Positions 1-11,257 of a stretch of 64,000 nucleotides of DNA are shown one piece after another (within the stretch, counting starts at the first letter, position 1; every line of letters starts with the position of its first letter). A program made the position numbers and the translations under genes. The stretch is from Punctularia strigosozonata HHB-11173 SS5. Lineage: Eukaryota > Basidiomycota > Agaricomycetes > Corticiales > Punctulariaceae. The notes beneath the pieces are model-generated. The model was given only the letters and a program-made list of their open reading frames with translations. It did not search any database and had not been told where the DNA came from. The stretch spans positions 1,128,370-1,192,369 of the forward strand of contig NW_006767441.1 of the NCBI RefSeq assembly GCF_000264995.1, given 5' to 3'.

Positions 1-1319
1 ATATATATCGTAGACACCACCCACGCAAAACACGCGGTGTCCCTTGCTCAGTCACTTCCGCTCGATACCTTCGACGCGCTCGTGGCCGTCTCAGGTGATG
101 GCCTTCTTCATGAATGTATCAACGGTCTCGCGACGCATTCCGTATCCCCTGCGCGTGCCTTGAAGATACCCTTGGCGCCCATTCCGACAGGGAGCGGGAA
201 CGGGACGAGTTTGAACTTACTCGGCATCGACGTAGGCTCTGACCTCCCCTTGACACGATGGTGTATGCTGAAACTCAAAATCGTAGCAAGGTTTCGATGT
301 CTGCGCTGCTGCCCTCAATGTGCTCAAAGGGCGACCCATGCCTATGGACCTTTTCTCCATAACGCAGGACGGGAAACGCTCGTTCAGCTACATGACGCAG
401 TGCGTTGGACTTATGGCCGAGCTTGACCTCGGCACCGAGAATCTCCGCTGGATGGGCGATACACGATTCATCGTTGGGTTTCTTCGTGGGTGTAAGTCGC
501 ATTTCGTACAGCGCATCCTTTATGGTCACCGACATGCATCCGAACAGTATTATCCATGAAGCCCACTCCGGTGACGCTGTCCATGAAAGTAGTGGTCCAG
601 GATAAAAACGAAATGGTGTCGGCATTGCAGTCTGCGCGAGCTCATCCAACCACGTATGGCGACGCGTCGGCGCCTGCTGCGATTGGGAGTGACGATGCTC
701 CCGCGCGGGATGCCAACGAGGTTCTCCCACCTCTCCAATATACCACTGACGAGGAGGGTTGGACCACGTTCGACAAGCCCCTGCTGTTCGTCTATGCTGG
801 TCAAGCGCCCTACGTTGGCCGGTGAACCATGTTAAGCGTCGACGAATCGGTACTGAGAACTAACAGCTATCTGTGATAGGGATTTGATGCAATTCCCGGT
901 GGCTCTTCCCAACGACGGCCTGATCGATATAGCTGCGCAGGAGCTGGTACATCTCCTCTGTGCAACTTTGCTACTCTACCTAACAAGTTACCCTTGCTGC
1001 TAGACAAATCGCAGTGACATGCTCAGCGCCATGGATGGGGCAGAGATGGGCGAGACATTCTGGTTAAAATCAGTAAGTCTTTGAATCCGCTCCTTGCCGG
1101 CAATCGGTTCACGCATCGTCCCTGCAGCAACACTATTTCAAGGCGCACGCGTACCGCATAAGCCCTACTCCCGGCTCAAAGGGCTACGTGTCGATCGATG
1201 GGGAGGCATACGAATGGAAACCGTTTGCAGTCGAGGTGCATCCCAGCCTTGCCACCTTCTTGAGTCCCGATGGACGATTTGCTGCCGAGTTCACGAAATC
1301 CGATACAAGTAAGAAGTAA
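1..1319 (+). CDS. LCB4: Sphingoid long-chain base kinase (3' part, 5' end outside window)
   Basis: Phosphorylates sphingosine or phytosphingosine at C1, using ATP, at membranes. The coding frame is open from base 1. It shows the diacylglycerol-kinase-type catalytic core with the nucleotide-binding motif SGDGLLHE and the glycine loop PTGSGNGTS. Further on come the conserved QCVGLMAELDLGTENLRWMG stretch and a C-terminal beta-sandwich with SIDGEAYEWKPFAVEVHP. The frame ends at TAA 1317-1319. At least five short introns are needed, for example 250-290 and one beginning near 488. The ATG and N-terminal part lie upstream of the window. Family membership is clear from motifs; the exact substrate preference is not visible. 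The gene is read toward H2B, which follows 540 bp downstream. Confidence 0.88.
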
Positions 1320-1857
1320 CTGGAGTTCGGGATCCTGTTTGTCTTTATCTGGGTAATAAAGCACTGTACATTATACATTCGGTCGAATCGACCCAGAGTT
1401 TACATTTGGATGCGGAATCAGGTTTGGTTACCGTTCATGGCGAGCGTTGCACCCAAGTTTGAGGAACTATATCTTTCATGGGTTCATTTGTTTAGCGCGT
1501 TGTGAGACGAGAGGTCGTCGATGTACACGGCCTCAGAAACCTTCTGAGGCCCACCGAGTATATATGTAGTGGCGGTGTTGTCAAATCAACAAGACACGCT
1601 CAACGCGTGCGTGGGAACTACAGCCGTAACATCCGACACGTGACACACGACAACTCGAATCCAAACTCCGCCTCCCTCGTTTGCATAAATACCGCGACGC
1701 GCTTCGCGCCTTGGACGATATCGCTTGCCTTATCCCCACCACGACAACACCCTACCGCTCCTCACCCGTGTCACATTGTGAGTCAGGCTGGACTGACAAA
1801 GTCTGGATGCTTGGCTGATTGTCGCGTTCTCGTTTCGTCGTACAGAAACTCTTCGCA
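1320..1857 (+). promoter_or_regulatory. Sphingoid kinase 3' region and histone H2B promoter
   Basis: Non-coding stretch between two same-strand genes. It holds an E-box CACGTG at 1637-1642 and a TATA-like ATAAATA at 1685-1691. A probable 5'-UTR intron of H2B spans 1778-1845 (GTGAGT donor, CTGAC/CTGAT branch candidates, pyrimidine-rich TACAG acceptor). It ends 12 nt before the H2B ATG. The assignments rest on motif shape only. No divergent H2A gene lies here, although H2A/H2B pairs are common in fungi. Confidence 0.5.
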
Positions 1858-2419
1858 ATGGCCCCTAAGCCCGCTTCCACCGCCTCTAAGGCTCCGGCCT
1901 CCACCGCCTCCAAGGCGCCTGCGAAGACGACATCCGACAAGGCTGCGAAGAAGACCGCATCCAAGAAGACTGCGGCGCCGGCTGAGGGTGGTGAAAAGAA
2001 GAAGCGCTCAAAGACTCGCAAGGAGACGTACAGCTCCTACATCTACAAGGGTGAGGCATACCTTCAATCGAATCTGGCCCATTCAACTTACTGAACGATG
2101 TTCGATAGTGTTGAAGCAGGTACACCCAGACACTGGTATCTCGAACAAGGCTATGGCCATTCTCAACTCATTCGTCAACGATATCTTCGAGCGTATCGCG
2201 ACTGAGGCCTCCAGTATGTCGCGGATTTCACAGTGTCATTCAGAACAAGGATTTGACCCTCTACTTGCAGAACTTGCCGCATACTCGAAGAAGTCGACCA
2301 TCTCATCACGAGAGATTCAGACCAGCGTGCGCCTTATTCTGCCCGGTGAACTCGCCAAGCACGCCATCTCAGAGGGGACGAAGTCGGTGACCAAGTTCTC
2401 GTCTGCGGCTGCGAAATAG
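1858..2419 (+). CDS. H2B: Histone H2B
   Basis: Core nucleosomal histone that pairs with H2A. Three exons, 1858-2050, 2109-2213 and 2271-2419, sum to exactly 149 codons (148 aa). The lysine-rich tail is followed by the H2B fold: [20 protein letters not shown], the [20 protein letters not shown] helix, and a C-terminal [14 protein letters not shown]. The last segment holds the lysine equivalent to yeast K123, the site of Bre1 ubiquitination. The tail contains a tandem duplication of ASTASKAP near residues 6-21. Presence of introns and the lack of an adjacent H2A suggest a polyadenylated gene with its own promoter; that is inference. Identity is essentially certain. Confidence 0.98.
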
Positions 2420-2729
2420 ATGGGAGACGGGTGTTCGTGGATTGTCTATTCCTTTTCGTTGCTCGTGTGTATCATCTGTATCCTACGCATTCACTATATC
2501 TATGGTCGGCATGAAACATCTCAGTTGTAACTGAATAATCAACGACCTGTTGGCCGCATTGTTTTCGAGTTTGAACAAAGAAAGTCCGTAGGAGCAAATG
2601 GATTGAACGCTCAGCAGTGACGAGATCGTATGGGTACCATGCACATCCGTAAGTATTACCGAGGAATCCCGACGGTCAAAGTATGCACGATAGATGGTTG
2701 ATCAAGCGACACCAGGGGATGACAAGAAC

Positions 2730-4049
2730 TTAAAAACCTGGACATAGTATGAATGAGCACAGAAGTAGACCGCCAACGACCTGTACAACTCACCGTACTT
2801 CATACCCGCTTCTTTCCTATTTCTTCGCCCCTGTGCAATCTTCTCCTCGAGCGTCTCGCGGTTCTGGTACGCCTCTGTGAGCAGCGTAGTGAGTTGATGC
2901 CGCGACCTCGCCCTCCCTCCAAGCTTCGCCCCCTGTACATTCATCCTCGGCGCCTCCGGTCCACTTCCCGCACCGTGCGTTAGCTGCTTGCGCTCCTCCA
3001 GCTCTTTGACCTGGACCTTCGCCTTCTCCATCTCGGCCACCGGATCCACCTCGCCGCTGATTCCAACCCTGTCCAAGTCCTCGAACCCTTTCTCCAGTTT
3101 GCCCTTTTCGAGGTTTCGGATATACTTCTCGTAGTCCTTCTGCCATTTCTTGTAGAAAGATTGGTAGTAGGCCGTATCATATTGGGCCCAGCCACCCGAT
3201 GGCAGCTGATAGTAGCCAGGGTACGGATCGGAAGGTGTAGGTTCTGGTGGAGTGAAATCGTCGAGGGCGGGTGCAGCGGACCTTGTAGGGATGATAGATG
3301 GTTTGGAGGGTACGGCAACGGGAACCGAGGGTTTGTTTGCAGAGGACGAGGATGTAGAACCTGCCATCACATTAACGAGGAAGGAAATGATCACAAGAAG
3401 GAGGCCTACCGAGAGAGAAGAAATCTACCGCTGGAGCCGATGAAATTGGCTTTGGTGCGGGTGTGGATTTGGGGGCGGGGTCTTCCAACGATACGTTGGC
3501 CTTGCCCTTGCGAAGAGATGATGGCAACATGAATGTCGACGGTGTCGGTGCGTGGTCTTCTCCAGGAACGGGTACCGCACTATCTTCTGCGTCCACTGCC
3601 TCCTCCTCGATCGGAACAGAGGCAACAGCGCTCGACCGCGACGTATTGAACACTAAACCAGGGCCTTGCCCGCCTCCAAGGACACGCTCGGGTTTGGGCA
3701 GAATCGGTGCCTTCTGCTTCGGCGCAGGCAGCATGGAAAGCAAGCTTGACCTCCCTGCGCCATTCTCTAATCGAGCCTTCTTGGCGGGAGGAGGTTGGTC
3801 GTCGTTCGCCTCTGCTTCATCATCGGAGGTCTTGGAAAGAGAAGGTAGTCCTATAGCTATCTTCTTGGTTTTCTTCGTCGGTTTCGATGAAGTGCCAGCA
3901 GATGGGGGAGGTAACGCTAGACCCAGACCGCCTGTGGGCTTCTGGGAAGAGGGAGGTTGCTTGGAGGCAGATGCAATTGGGAGTTTCGGGGTGCAAACAG
4001 ATTCGTCGCCACTTTCATTGTCGCTACCGTAGTCCTCAACGCCGAGCAT
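2730..4049 (-). CDS. PRCC: PRCC-like nuclear protein (mitotic checkpoint/splicing-associated family)
   Basis: Human PRCC is a proline-rich nuclear protein linked to splicing factors and MAD2B. The exons 4049-3410, 3360-2794 and 2737-2730 add to 405 codons in frame (404 aa). The N-terminus starts MLGVEDYGSDNESGDES, typical of the family, followed by proline-rich low-complexity sequence. A Y-rich segment (SDPYPGYYQLPSGGWAQYD) and the diagnostic PRCC C-terminus (GGRARSRHQLTTLLTEAY, then RRNRKEAGMKYGF) follow. The last exon is only 8 nt (GT TTT TAA). It is supported because it restores the family ending KYGF-stop, whereas reading through the GTGAGT donor adds an unrelated tail. It shares a 206-bp divergent promoter with NUP133. 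Role in this fungus is inferred. Confidence 0.85.
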
Positions 4050-4255
4050 GTTGGTTCAGGCTCCACGCCAGAGACGATGAGAGTACGCGCGCAAGGTGGC
4101 CAGGCCAGGAGTACATAATAGGCCAGGCGCCGCCAGTGAGATCTTGAGAAGTCGCGGTCACGCTCTCTGAAGTTGTTCCCGCGCGCGTTCTCTCCGTTGT
4201 TCTACTCCTTAGGCCACTACTTCAGATTCAATCACAGCCCTTGGATATCTTCCAT

Positions 4256-7200
4256 ATGGCGACCTTCTCCCCATCGCCAGGTCCGCGCAGAAACTATGTC
4301 GTACCCCCTACTCGTTTACGACATTCACGGCTCGCCACTCCACGGGCGGCGGCAGATCCAGATGACTCTATGGAGGATGCTATATCTGTTGCTTCGGCTT
4401 CCGTAGCAGGGATGGACGTTGACGAAATCGCCTCGATTGGGGGTACTGCTAGCCCGTCACGATCCACCCTTGGAGGACCCAGGTTGAAAGCGGAGACTGT
4501 GTACGCGAAGAGCGAGGAGCTCAAAGTCGTGTTCTACGCGCACTTGCCAATCGAGGTCAAGCAAGTGCTGAGAAACGCCGGTATAGTCGCTTGGACGTTG
4601 CCAGAGCAATTACAGTTGACTAAACGCCACTACACAGATTTCTTACGGGATGCATACACAGGTGGCATTGACGTCGCCACTGGGTTTGCGCTCATCGCTT
4701 CGGCTCAGACGTGTTTTGCGTGGCAACACAATCAAGTGCGTTCTCCATCTGAACGCGTCACACACTGGCATGCAACTTCACTCATCATGACCACAGGCCC
4801 TGGCAGGCGCGCCTACTTGTTACATCTTCCCATGCCCGCTTGACCCGACTCAGACATGTGCCCCACTGCATGCCTTCATCCCGTACTCCACCTCTCGCGA
4901 GCCGGGACTTATTCTTATCTCGGTGAACGGTGAAGTAAGGTGCTGGGATAGCGTCGGAATCGGTCTGGCGGGTGGCGAGTACTATTCAACCATTGTGCTG
5001 GGCTTGGATGCTGGAGAAGAAGTGACAGTATTGACAAGGGCCGAGGTACGTCCACCTAGTCCCACTTTCTCGATGAAGAAGAATGTGATTGTCTCCCGGC
5101 GCAGCCTCAAACATATGTAGCCGCCACCTCACTTGGCCGCATCTTCCACCTCAACCTTACATCCTCCGGGGGACGTTCGACCCTTTCTGCACACCCCTTT
5201 TCCCGTCCTTCATCTGGCATTCTCTCTCGCTTGTTGTTCTCGTCCTCTTCCCCCCTCACTGAACCAGGAACTATAAACGCAATCTGCATAGGGGAACGGT
5301 CCGCGGCGGGCAAAGATGTGTGGGCGCTGATTGACACTCGACTGCAGAAGTGGAACATGAGTGACGAAGGGTGGGAAGAACTACTGACCGATGAAGAGCT
5401 CGCCGATATCATTAGGCCCGCACTGAGGGACACGCTGGGTAGTGCAGCGGCGGTTGGCGACGATGCCCGTATGGACCTCGAGCTACTGGACCTCGCCATT
5501 GAACGAACAGGTCAACTGGTGATCTTGGTTTCGTTCGCCGGCGTAGAGGACAGTTACGTGGTGGGGCAGGGAAGCTCCCCGAGGAGAATATATGCGATCG
5601 TACGAGTAGCGTATAGAGCGGGAGAGGCGAAGGTGCAAAAAATAGGCGCCGTGCCGTACCATAGCGTGAGTATTTACCTCGCCTTCCCCACCGCGCCGAT
5701 CTGAATGGCAAATTATCGTGCTAGACATCTAGTTCTGGTGCACCCATGCATCCTCGAATGCAGGTCCCTCCTGGAGGATCACCTATCAGCATTCAGTTTG
5801 GTGACGCCGTAGCTTTCGTTGCACGAGGTATGAATGGTACTTACGGACGCCGCTGGTCCTTGCTGACACCTCGCTTACACTCCAGATTCGGAGTACCAAG
5901 ACCGGTTGTCGCTCAAATCCTTCTCCGATCGCACGCTTGGTCTGGCGATAGGAGAGGATGAAGGAAGCTCGTTGGTGCTGACGGCTGGCGTGATGATGAA
6001 AGCTACGCTTGACATGGAGCGTGTCAACGACTTCGATTCTGAGTACGTGTCTGCACATTTCCATACATGGCGCGCATCGGTTGTCGGGAGAGCAATGCAG
6101 CTTATTTACTGACAGGACGGGGAAAGCGCGATTGATCAAGAGTATCATGACACAGGGTATTCTGTACGGCGCGAATCCTCAAGTGAGCTGATGTTTCTGC
6201 AGCGTCTTCCTGAGAACCCAAACTGATGCCCGCGTATCACAGAATCCTCTTCACTTCAGCCTACCGCCGGAAGTGGACGAAGAAAGTCTGATGTCTGCTG
6301 CTGAACAACTCAGCCAACAAGTGCTTGAGTCAGGTTTGTCAATCGACTATCATCCATGGATGAAGGTGAAAGCTTATCATATGATAGACATCGAAATTGT
6401 CAGGTCCGGACATGATTTGATCGCGCAAATGGAGCATCGAGCGAGCAGGCTTGTGTATTTGTGCGAGTTTATCAACGTGAACGGCGTATTGCCAAAGGCA
6501 GGTTGTTTGACCAATTTTGTACTTAAAAGGCTGACGAGATACTGTTGAGTTTAGATGTCTCAAAGAAGTAGACAAAGGCTGTGCACGGACAGCGAGAAGT
6601 TGTTCGCCGCGAAAAGTCTGTGGGAGCAACACAACGAGCTCGTAGCGTGAGGCCTTGCATTATTCGCCGCTTCATCGTTAATGTTGGAATGACAGGTCTG
6701 GGCACCGGAACACCGTCCTGGAGGAGGCAATATACTCGTATATGGCTGACGTCGGTGAGGGTCACCATGAGGACTTGATGCGCGCGTTTTTCCGCTTGAA
6801 AGTTGCAGACCTGGGCAAAATCCTGCCCAAGGTGCTGGAGAGTGTTCAGAAGTCTGCCTATAATATGAACAGGGCCACGGTGACCGTGCTGCCAGAAGCC
6901 AATCATATCCTTTGTGTACGAATCAGCATCTTGGCTGACATTCATCATCACCGGAACTGATCACATTTGATATATGCAGGTGATCCTGCAAACGGGGTGG
7001 GAATACCGAAGAGACAAAGAGCAGGCGTATGGAGTTGAAAAACCTATGATCAATCCCTGGACGAGCACCGCGGCAATCGTTGAGGTTGTGAGGGAGCTGT
7101 TTGACATCACGACACAGGTTGTGGAGTCCCCGGCGTCCGCCGCAGACATCAGTCAGGTCCGAGCGGTACCGTTGTCACAGTTGCCCAGGCTTGCAAAAGT

Positions 7201-8754
7201 CCTATTCCAATGTTTAGATGAACGCATACAGTGGCTTAGGAGGTGATCTGATCGCTTGGATTGCCTTACCTTCATTGCTAACGATGTCTTCCAGTCCGAT
7301 AGCCGCAGAGGACCCCGCCGCGAAGCGTGACTGTCAACTTCTCGAGGAAAGCTTCAAACAGCTCCGTCCCCATGTATTGGAGACCCTTCGGCGGAATGAG
7401 CACGCGGACACGGCTTTCGCGCTGGCGGAGGAATATCAAGACTTCCGCAACCTGGCCGCACTGTGTCACAAGGATACTGTGTATCCGCCGCATCAGAACC
7501 CGCACGCCTTGCGAATTCAAGAATACGTGCAACGTTTCCAAGAGGCATTCACAAAAGAACTCTTCCAGTGGTACATCGAGCATGGCAAGTTTTCTGCAAA
7601 TGATAACATCGTTGTGTCAGGTCTAATACCCACGATGCGAACTATAGGAGAACTCCGTGCGATGTTCGCACAAGAAGAACAGTACGGCCAACATATTGAC
7701 AGATTCTTCGAGGAGCACCCTCACCGCTCTATAGCCTGGATTCATGATCTGGGCACACGCAACTATGCTCCCGCGTCGCTCGCACTTCTAGCAGAGGCGC
7801 AGAGCGCGACAGATCTGGAGTCGAAAGAGCTTCTTTTGAGCATTGGCAAACTCTCTCATCTCGCGCAGTTGCACGAAGCCGAAGGGTCTATCGACGAGCC
7901 GACATTGAATGGTAAGTGAGCGCTCGTGCGGTATGTACACACTAATCATGTCGTAACAGCATTCCACGATCAACTCGACCTCGTCAGTGTCCATGAGGTT
8001 TTGTTGCGCGACTTGAAAACAGCTTTGGTGGGCTTGCGAGGAAAGCAGTCTCTTGAAGCGCAAGTGCAAGCAATTGCATCCAAACACGCATCCAAACTGT
8101 CGGAAAAAAAGGCGCTGTTGCAGGTACGGGCGGTCTTCGCGCCATTCTGGACAGCAGTTGACATGCCCTCAAGGTGTTCAAGCAACTCGTGCGGCAATTA
8201 CTGCAAGGACGGGTATTGTCCATCGAGGATATCGTGGACGTTTTGACCTTGAAGGACAATACGGACTCTGTGGATGATTATGCCACTGCACTGCATCTTC
8301 TCGCTCGGGAACACACTCTGCCTGCGGGAAGAAGATTGATGGCATTCAGGAGTACATGGCGACGTATCTTCAACCACGACGAGTGAGCCGTCTTGTGCCT
8401 TCTGTCACGCAATACTAATACGAGTCGCCTGATAGCTGGACCTACATCAGACAGACCGTCGGCGTGAGTGACTCCGAAATCAGCGAACGTCTACAAAATA
8501 CCGCGCTCTGCGCTGCACTACGTGCTACGCTCGCCAAACCGTATCATCCCCCCGGATATATCTTACAACCCGGCGAAGCCCTCCCTGTCCCAACGATGGC
8601 TGAGCTCGAATCGCGGTGGCCTGGGACGGCACCTGAACAACTCGAGGAGATCCAGAAGGATTACACGTTGGAAAGCGATGACCTCGGGGAACTGGAGCTC
8701 GATGACGTGTACGAGCGAGCACGAGAGCTGGCGGCGGCAAGTCTCGACTTGTGA
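4256..8754 (+). CDS. NUP133: Nucleoporin Nup133
   Basis: Scaffold nucleoporin at the tip of the Y-complex of the nuclear pore. The ATG at 4256 gives MATFSPSPGPRRNY; no earlier in-frame ATG is present. The N-terminal beta-propeller region includes LTKRHYTDFLRDAYTGGID, AFIPYSTSREPGLILISVNG and the following blades. The C-terminal helical stack includes LCTDSEKLFAAKSLWEQHN, NTVLEEAIYSYMADVGEGHH, FDITTQVVESP, WIHDLGTRNYAPASLALLAE and a final acidic helix ending LAAASLDL. About 14 introns leave roughly 1,240 aa, close to other Nup133 proteins. One intron (6498-6554) appears to use a GC donor. The 3' end converges on COA8, with only 74 bp between stop codons. Confidence 0.85.
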
Positions 8755-8828
8755 TTGGTAGCATGTGTAGCAGACTGGGGTATGCCAGGGCAATGGCACC
8801 GGCCCTGTATTTCGCTGGAGCGTCATCG

Positions 8829-9424
8829 TCACGACAAAACGTTCGCGATCCGCATCCTCAGTTTCTGGTAGTGCAATCGTGCTGCTAACTGGATCTCCGA
8901 TATGTTCTTCGCGCGATATTGTTTACTGTACTCTTCCTGTCTGTGCTTTTCTTGTTGAATCCACTTGGCGTAAAAGTCGGAGAGAGCGCGTTCGCGGTCA
9001 GCAGCTAAGGTATCAGCGGGCAGACTGGACAAAACTGCCGCTTTTCCCGCCTCGAACCTCGTGTTACTCTGCAAATGCAATGAGGTGACCACAAAGGTTC
9101 AGGATTGCCTGCACGCACGTCTGTCCAGAACCGGTGGTTGAAGTTGTCTAATTGCTGTCGTTCAGCCTTGTATTGGTACTCCATCTCTTCGCGTTCCTCG
9201 GCCGCTTCATCTGGTTTGAACTCGGAGAGGGAGTAAGGATGCGTGACCGCTTGGCTCGACCGGGACGGCAGGTCATCGTCATATATCACTGGCCGTAGAT
9301 TTGACACCGGGTCGGGAGGCCCAACGAAGTTGCGAGCTAGCACAGTCGCATGCAGCAGGCGTCTGGCGCTGTAGCTAAGTAAGGCTCGATTCGAGCAGCG
9401 GCGAGTGACGGTCGCAGGAAGCAT
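8829..9424 (-). CDS. COA8: Cytochrome c oxidase assembly factor COA8 (APOPT1 family)
   Basis: Mitochondrial matrix-side protein that supports complex IV assembly in animals and yeast. The two exons 9424-9119 and 9068-8829 give 181 aa in frame. An arginine-rich N-terminus (MLPATVTRRCSNRALLSYSA) looks like a mitochondrial presequence. The family block FVGPPDPVSNLRPVIYDD follows, then FNHRFWTDSNTRFEAGKAAV across the splice, and the C-terminal helix ALSDFYAKWIQQEKHRQEEY. The donor GTGCGT at 9118 was chosen because it restores the family FWxxxNxxF pattern; a longer reading of exon 1 does not. The gene is convergent with NUP133. Confidence 0.88.
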
Positions 9425-9931
9425 GGTGCGGCACGGGCACAGCCATCTCTCAGGGAGTAAATACATAGAGCATATATACCAGGTGAGCGCCTTCGAATGA
9501 CTGTAAGGATACAAGATCTTTCATGCTGTGATACCAATTGCTGTAGTCATATTCACGATGCGTTCCGGCGACGCCTAAGGTTACTACTATTTGCCATTGG
9601 ATGTGGGGTTGAGGATACAGACGCGCCCCATCAGGTAAACTTCGCATACACGACACGTGCATGGACTCCGTACGTTTTAGCTGCAAGCCCGGGTTAGGCA
9701 CAGCGGATCTGGAGAGCTGAAGTGCGCCTGACATAGTAGTATCCAAGCAGCCTGTCAAGACTCCAACGAATAGAATCGCCTGTGGTCCGGTGCAATTCGG
9801 TATTCAGGGCGTGAGCGGTTTGGAGGCATGCTTCGGACTTGCAACGGGACGACGAGAGGTCCCGGGGATCGATCAAATCGCGGGCATGGAAGAATGGAGG
9901 CTTGCATCCACAGGAGATCCAAGTCAAATGT
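9425..9931. other. Intergenic stretch between COA8 and MTR3, no gene seen
   Basis: About 507 bp. It should hold the COA8 promoter and the 3' region of MTR3, both minus strand. Short frames occur on both strands, but none has a recognisable motif, splice logic or family match. I found no tRNA-like B box. Confidence 0.5.
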
Positions 9932-10999
9932 TCACGTCTCTTTCACATTGTCGAGCAAAGCTTGAGCAACAACAGAATGTATATCGGCGCAGCGTTCCTG
10001 ACACGCTTTCATACACTGTGGAAACGAATAGGTGAGTGTTATGCCGCACAATGAGATCACCGAGCACACTCACGTCGATGGCGCGAGCGGGAATCATTTT
10101 CCCGCTTTGCCACACATTGGTGACGATGCCGAGTGCCGGCAAGCACGCAAGAACGAGGATCCCGCTTGCTAAACGACTTTCCGCATCGGTTGGGTCAAGC
10201 CAGAGCTCCTTTCCGACATCCGCCTAGAATTCAACACGCCCAAATCAGCACAACACGGTGTCTGTCACTAGCGGCATGAACTTGCCGCGGAACAAGACAT
10301 GACCATGCCCAGCATTTCTATTCGGGCTTGAGCCAACGCCGTGCTGGCAGCGACTGTACCGGACGCCACACATCCCTCAATACCATCATTTTCAATGATC
10401 GTGATGAAGATGTCGATGGTGGACTTCGGAAACAATTCTAGTCGTACGGCGGCGTTCAGTGATCGCTGAATCAACATTGCTATAGGCCGGTCTTCTGCAT
10501 CCTGACAGACGGAGTGAACATCACATCCTACATTGCCAAAAAACCCGGGACTGACGCGATTAGGTACTCTCCTCCTGGTGCAGGAGAAGGGGGCAAATTT
10601 TACTTCAACGTTAAGTTTGCCCTTTTCGCTATACGAAGTGCTCTTCGATTGTCGAGGCCCATAACTGATAGAAAATGAATGCTCGCTCGAAGCTTGCGAT
10701 CGTAGAGCTCCTTACACAGCACAAACAAGCTTGGTTCTCTCCGTCTCTATATATGCCGATCCGTTGGCTTGACTGATCAGCCCTGCCTTCAGAACTGCGC
10801 ATGATAATGACGCTGAAAGAGATGAAGATTTCGAGGCGAGCGTACATATAGGTCGAATATCACTCGCGCCCCGCCCATTTCGTGGTTCACCTGGATTCCA
10901 TCTTTTGGATGAATCGGAGGTGGCTTGTCTTTCCACGAAGTCAGGATGAAAGCTTTCTTCTGGCCCATTGATACGCCTCCTGTCCGTGTTAAGGGCCAT
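9932..10999 (-). CDS. MTR3: Exosome RNase PH-like subunit Mtr3
   Basis: Ring subunit of the RNA exosome, with an RNase PH fold and usually no catalytic activity. ATG at 10997-10999 (MALNTDRRRINGPEESFHPD). Exon 1 ends at 10846. The next exons give LKAGLISQANGSAYIETERT, AVYGPRQSKSTSYSEKGKLN, LFPKSTIDIFITIIENDGIE and GTVAASTALAQARIEMLG, all hallmarks of the Mtr3/Rrp41 group. The C-terminal part has WLDPTDAESRLASGILVLAC, LGIVTNVWQSGKM and a final helix ADIHSVVAQALLDNVKET. The intron 10285-10224 is best read with a GC donor (GCAAGT), since the CSA/ADVGKELWLDPT join matches the family and no GT donor in that phase fits as well. Divergent with the DUF4211 gene (258 bp apart). Confidence 0.87.
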
Positions 11000-11257
11000 A
11001 TCAGTGCAAGGACTCCTGTCGTATTTCGGTCACAAGCAGCGTAGTATATAAAACGGGCGAAAACAGTAGGGAATCATGTAGGTTTCATTGAACGCCGCAA
11101 ATCAAAGTCACGTGTGAGTCAATGAAAGCGCGACGTGCTGCGACGATCATGAGCGTAGCAGTACGCGAGCGTGACAACATACACTTGACTCAGTATTCGA
11201 CCATCTCTTCAGGTGCCAGTACCTACTGCAAGGAATCTTACCACACGCCAAACACAC

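Noticed and set aside
7585-7620. A possible fourth GC-AG intron in NUP133 (GCAAGT donor, TGTCAG acceptor, 36 nt, in frame).
   Set aside because: 36 nt is shorter than any other intron seen here, and the frame stays open through it, so it is more simply coding.
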